Shown piece by piece: positions 61,388 to 64,000 of a stretch of 64,000 nt of DNA. The stretch is from Cymodocea nodosa. Taxonomy: Eukaryota; Streptophyta; Magnoliopsida; Alismatales; Cymodoceaceae. The first letter of the stretch is position 1. Every line of letters begins with the position of its first letter. The notes below the pieces were generated by a model. That model worked only from the letters and a program-made list of their open reading frames with translations. It searched no databases and was not told the origin of the DNA. The stretch spans positions 8,018,001 to 8,082,000 of the forward strand of contig CM072335.1 of the NCBI GenBank assembly GCA_036874045.1, written 5' to 3'. The translations under genes were made by a program, and so were the position numbers.

Positions 61388-61618
61388 TGTTCAAACATCA
61401 TAATAACAACAACAAAGTCTAACTACAAATTATTACATTACAATAAAATATTTTTTCAATAACAATATAACTCGAAAACATCATAATAACAACAACAAAG
61501 TCCAACTACAAATTATTATAACATTACAATAAAATATTTTTTCAATAACAATATAACTCGCAAACATCATAATAACAACAACAAAGTCCAACTACAAATT
61601 ATTACATCACAATAAAAA
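61388..61618 (-). repeat. 86-bp tandem repeat, three units, between PIF-3 ORFs
   Basis: Units start near 61393, 61478 and 61565 with AACATCATAATAACAACAAC, then AAAGTCCAACTACAAATTAT. The third is partial. It lies between the two genes of the element. Confidence 0.88.
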
Positions 61619-61724
61619 AAGGGGGATAACTATATCCACCCTTAACATCACAATAAAATGTCCAAACAGATGTGCATATAACAAAGGGGAAAAAATCTAG
61701 AGAATGCATATAACAAATAATAGT

Positions 61725-62684
61725 TCACATTCTCTCAATATGATGTCTTATCCATGTAACTCGTACAACATTAGAAGGTAACCCTAAAAAAATAGCTCTT
61801 TTCACAGGCTGTTCTAGCAAATCTAGAGACAATATTTTCTTTGCTTCTGTAAGACCCTCAAGATCTCATATTTAAGGAATAACTTCATCAATTTATTTCC
61901 TGAGTTTTGATTTCTGCCACTTCTCATCATTTTCTGCAATCTTTGCCATACTTTTACTCAGTTCATTCATTGATATAGCAATTGAATGAGATGATTCAGC
62001 ATGTGGTCAGACTCTTTTCCTTGACTTTCTACCAACATTTTCACCTGTATAAGGGCTTGGTGAATGTTCATCTTCTCTACTATTAGGAAGTATCAAAGGA
62101 ACTTGAGTACTGAATACAGAGAAAGTGTCCACAGGTTCTTCGGGTTCCACATGTTGTGCTGTGAAATCATGGGGAACGCGACTATTCACTCCAGTTGCCA
62201 TATTTCCATCAAACACTGTATACAGATCATCATATATTATGCATGACTTTCCCCAGCATGCTTTACATTCTGGATGTTGCTATAAGAAATAAATGAAGAA
62301 ATTACTTAATATATGAAAGTTCAAAGAAATACATGAATACTGTCAAATAAAATAACATACCTGCACAAATTCATCCCAAATTTCTCTGGGAATGTCAGTA
62401 TGTCCACGAATGTAGTTCCACCCCTATCTACCTTGTTTGAAAATTTTTGTATAATTCTTATACATTGTCCTCCATGTTTTCATTCTACTTTCTACATATT
62501 TTTTCTCAACATTGACATTAGTTTTATTATTGTATTCAACAATTACTTTTTGCCATGTCTCAGCTCTGATCTTCCCATCATGTGCTTTTGCATTTCCCTC
62601 TCTTATTTCTGATGCTAAGATACCTAAAAAAATTTCATCTTGTCTGATGTTCCAGTTCACGTACTTTTTTCTTTTAGAAGTCAT
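61725..62684 (-). pseudogene. PIF-3 ORF1, Myb/SANT-like protein, two exons
   Basis: Exon 1 (62684-62361) starts MTSKRKKYVNWNIRQDEIFL and includes REGNAKAHDGKIRAETW and KYVESRMKTWRTMYKNY, then GWNYIRGHTDIP. The donor is GTATGT. Exon 2 (62279-61725) starts QHPECKACWGKSCIIYDDL after the acceptor TTATAG, and has a linker, a GRKSRKR basic patch and a helical end. Stops occur after FKQGR in exon 1, after the basic patch, and near the C-terminus. It is the partner protein of the transposase in this superfamily. Confidence 0.83.
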
Positions 62685-62699
62685 ATTCCTGTATTATGT

Positions 62700-64000
62700 A
62701 CATTAACAAAGCTAGAACAAGTATGAGAATATCATTTTTCATTTTGCAAGTATATTCAATCGTATACATAATTTTCTTACAAATTAAGATTATATGCATT
62801 CACAATAATATAACAATGAATCAATGAAACAATGAATCAACAAATCAATGACACAATAGAACAAAACAACAATGGAGATATAGGAACTATATATATCACA
62901 ATCCACAATCCAATACATATCATTTGTGGAACTAAATAGTAATCCACAAAATAAAATTTAACAGTAATCCACAAAATAAATTTTTTATTAAAAGTAGAAT
63001 TTAATAGAACAAACTAGGAAAAATTTACAACATTGAAACACAAATATTAATGATTGTCATTAGACTTTCGATTAGACAGTCTTTGAACCACCTAGACCAC
63101 GTCCAAAACCACTACAGACTTCCAATCAAATACTGATGAACTTCTTGGAATTAATTGACGCATGATTTCACACATTGTTTAGTATTTTATAATGTTTGTG
63201 GAATGTTTTTAATTGATTGAGGATGTGTCTTAGTTTAAATGAAATGATGAATGATATCGTTAATGAAAGATAGCAATGAATGTAACATACCCTAATGTAA
63301 TGAAAGGTTGACTGACCTAAGATGGAGTAGTACCGGTAGCTTGAAAAAGTGGTGCAACAGTGAGATAAGTTCTTTTGAATCTAAACCGTAGTTTAATGAA
63401 TGCACACAGGTTACATTTAAAAAATACAATAGAAGTGGTGATGGCAATGCATTCACTCTAGAATATTGAACATAGGGTGGATATTTTTAAATCTGTGATG
63501 ACTAGCTAAATACATTGTCAATGACATCATGACGGTGGCTTTAGTGTAGAACTGTACATGTGTAGACTGCATTGTTTCAATGTGAAACATGGCACAGATT
63601 GTATCTTTATATGTGTAACTAAAACATGGGCATTTAATTATGAAATGCACAAAAACAGGCATGCAATGAAAACACAAGATGAGGCTTAAAAATTATGAAT
63701 TGGAAATTCAATAAACATATATAACATTCATAAAACGTATTTCCACAATTCCTTCTTAGATCACTTGTTATAAATTTAACATTCATAGAATAAATCAAAA
63801 AGATATTGTTACACATTTAATAACCATACAAAAATATGAAAAATAAGACCAACAAAATTAATCCTAAAACAATAACAAACAGTTGCATACGACAACAGAA
63901 AGAAGAGAACAACCTCATACAACAGAGCTCGCACACAATACCTTGAATTGAAGAATGGATAGCTCGCCCAATCTTGCAATGAACCAGAGAACTCGCACAC
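62700..64000. other. PIF-3 5' non-coding interior
   Basis: AT-rich DNA upstream of ORF1 with short repeats such as CAATGAATCAATGAAACAATG near 62815. By analogy with PIF-1 and PIF-2 a GC-rich array and the right terminus would follow. The GAGCTCGCACAC near 63925 and CTCGCACAC at the very end may be the first units of such an array, but this is a guess. Confidence 0.45.

Larger units (their letters stand above)
59544..64000 (-). mobile_element. PIF-3: PIF/Harbinger transposon, right end beyond window
   Basis: The left end starts after TTA at 59541-59543 with GGGCCCATTTTTGCACATTTC. Copies of the terminal motif follow near 59653 (GATGTTTGTGCACAATAGG) and 59690 (GCTATTTGTGCATACTAG). On the minus strand it carries ORF2 transposase (59898-61310) and ORF1 (61725-62684), in the same order as PIF-1 and PIF-2. 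It sits inside Copia-5, so it is younger than that element. From 62700 on is its 5' non-coding part; the right terminus was not reached. Confidence 0.88.

Overview
The window looks like nuclear DNA of a seed plant with a large genome. It is AT-rich, packed with plant-type transposable elements (Ty1/copia LTR retrotransposons, PIF/Harbinger DNA transposons, an L1-type LINE with an RNase H domain, an Au-like SINE trace), and its one recognisable host gene is a gamma-glutamyl hydrolase (GGH) with plant-type exon structure. I cannot name the species; the 15-20 kb introns fit a gymnosperm or a large-genome angiosperm.

The backbone is GGH on the + strand. Exon 1 (signal peptide and N-terminal core) is at 4327-4704, exon 2 at 24531-24617, exon 3 (catalytic Cys) at 24878-24967, exon 4 at 28899-28990 and exon 5 at 43875-43935. 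Splice phases agree across all five. The C-terminal exon or exons, including the WHPEK motif, were not found and probably lie beyond 64000. Exon 4 has an in-frame TGA where homologues have Arg, so this copy may be a pseudogene or a null allele.

Layout: 1-3481, a PIF/Harbinger element (PIF-1) cut by the window edge, just upstream of the GGH promoter. 3482-4326, promoter and 5' leader. 4705-24530 (intron 1, about 19.8 kb): a copia fragment, a decayed PIF relic (PIF-4), unassigned AT-rich DNA, an LTR-like segment, Copia-1 flanked by a 266-bp direct repeat, Copia-2 interrupted by a non-autonomous PIF-like element, another copia fragment, and a SINE trace. 24968-28898 (intron 3): unassigned DNA plus a second copy of the LTR-like segment. 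28991-43874 (intron 4): a PIF element with both ends (PIF-2, 29684-36157, TTA target duplication) and an L1-type LINE (about 36813-43604, 26-bp target duplication) that carries an 850-bp PIF-type MITE. After 43936 (intron 5, open-ended): tandem-repeat DNA, Copia-3 with both LTRs (47614-52993), LTR-like DNA, Copia-4 broken into by Copia-5, and PIF-3 inserted in Copia-5 and running off the right edge.

All copia copies are broken fossils. The coding PIF elements each carry two divided genes on the - strand: an ORF1 Myb/SANT-like protein and an ORF2 DDE transposase, which in this superfamily act together in transposition. They are the most interesting part: two diverged copies share an in-frame TGA at the same transposase codon, two carry GC-rich tandem arrays of different sequence at the same place next to the 5' end, and the family reiterates a TGTTTGTGCA-type motif just inside its 3' terminus.
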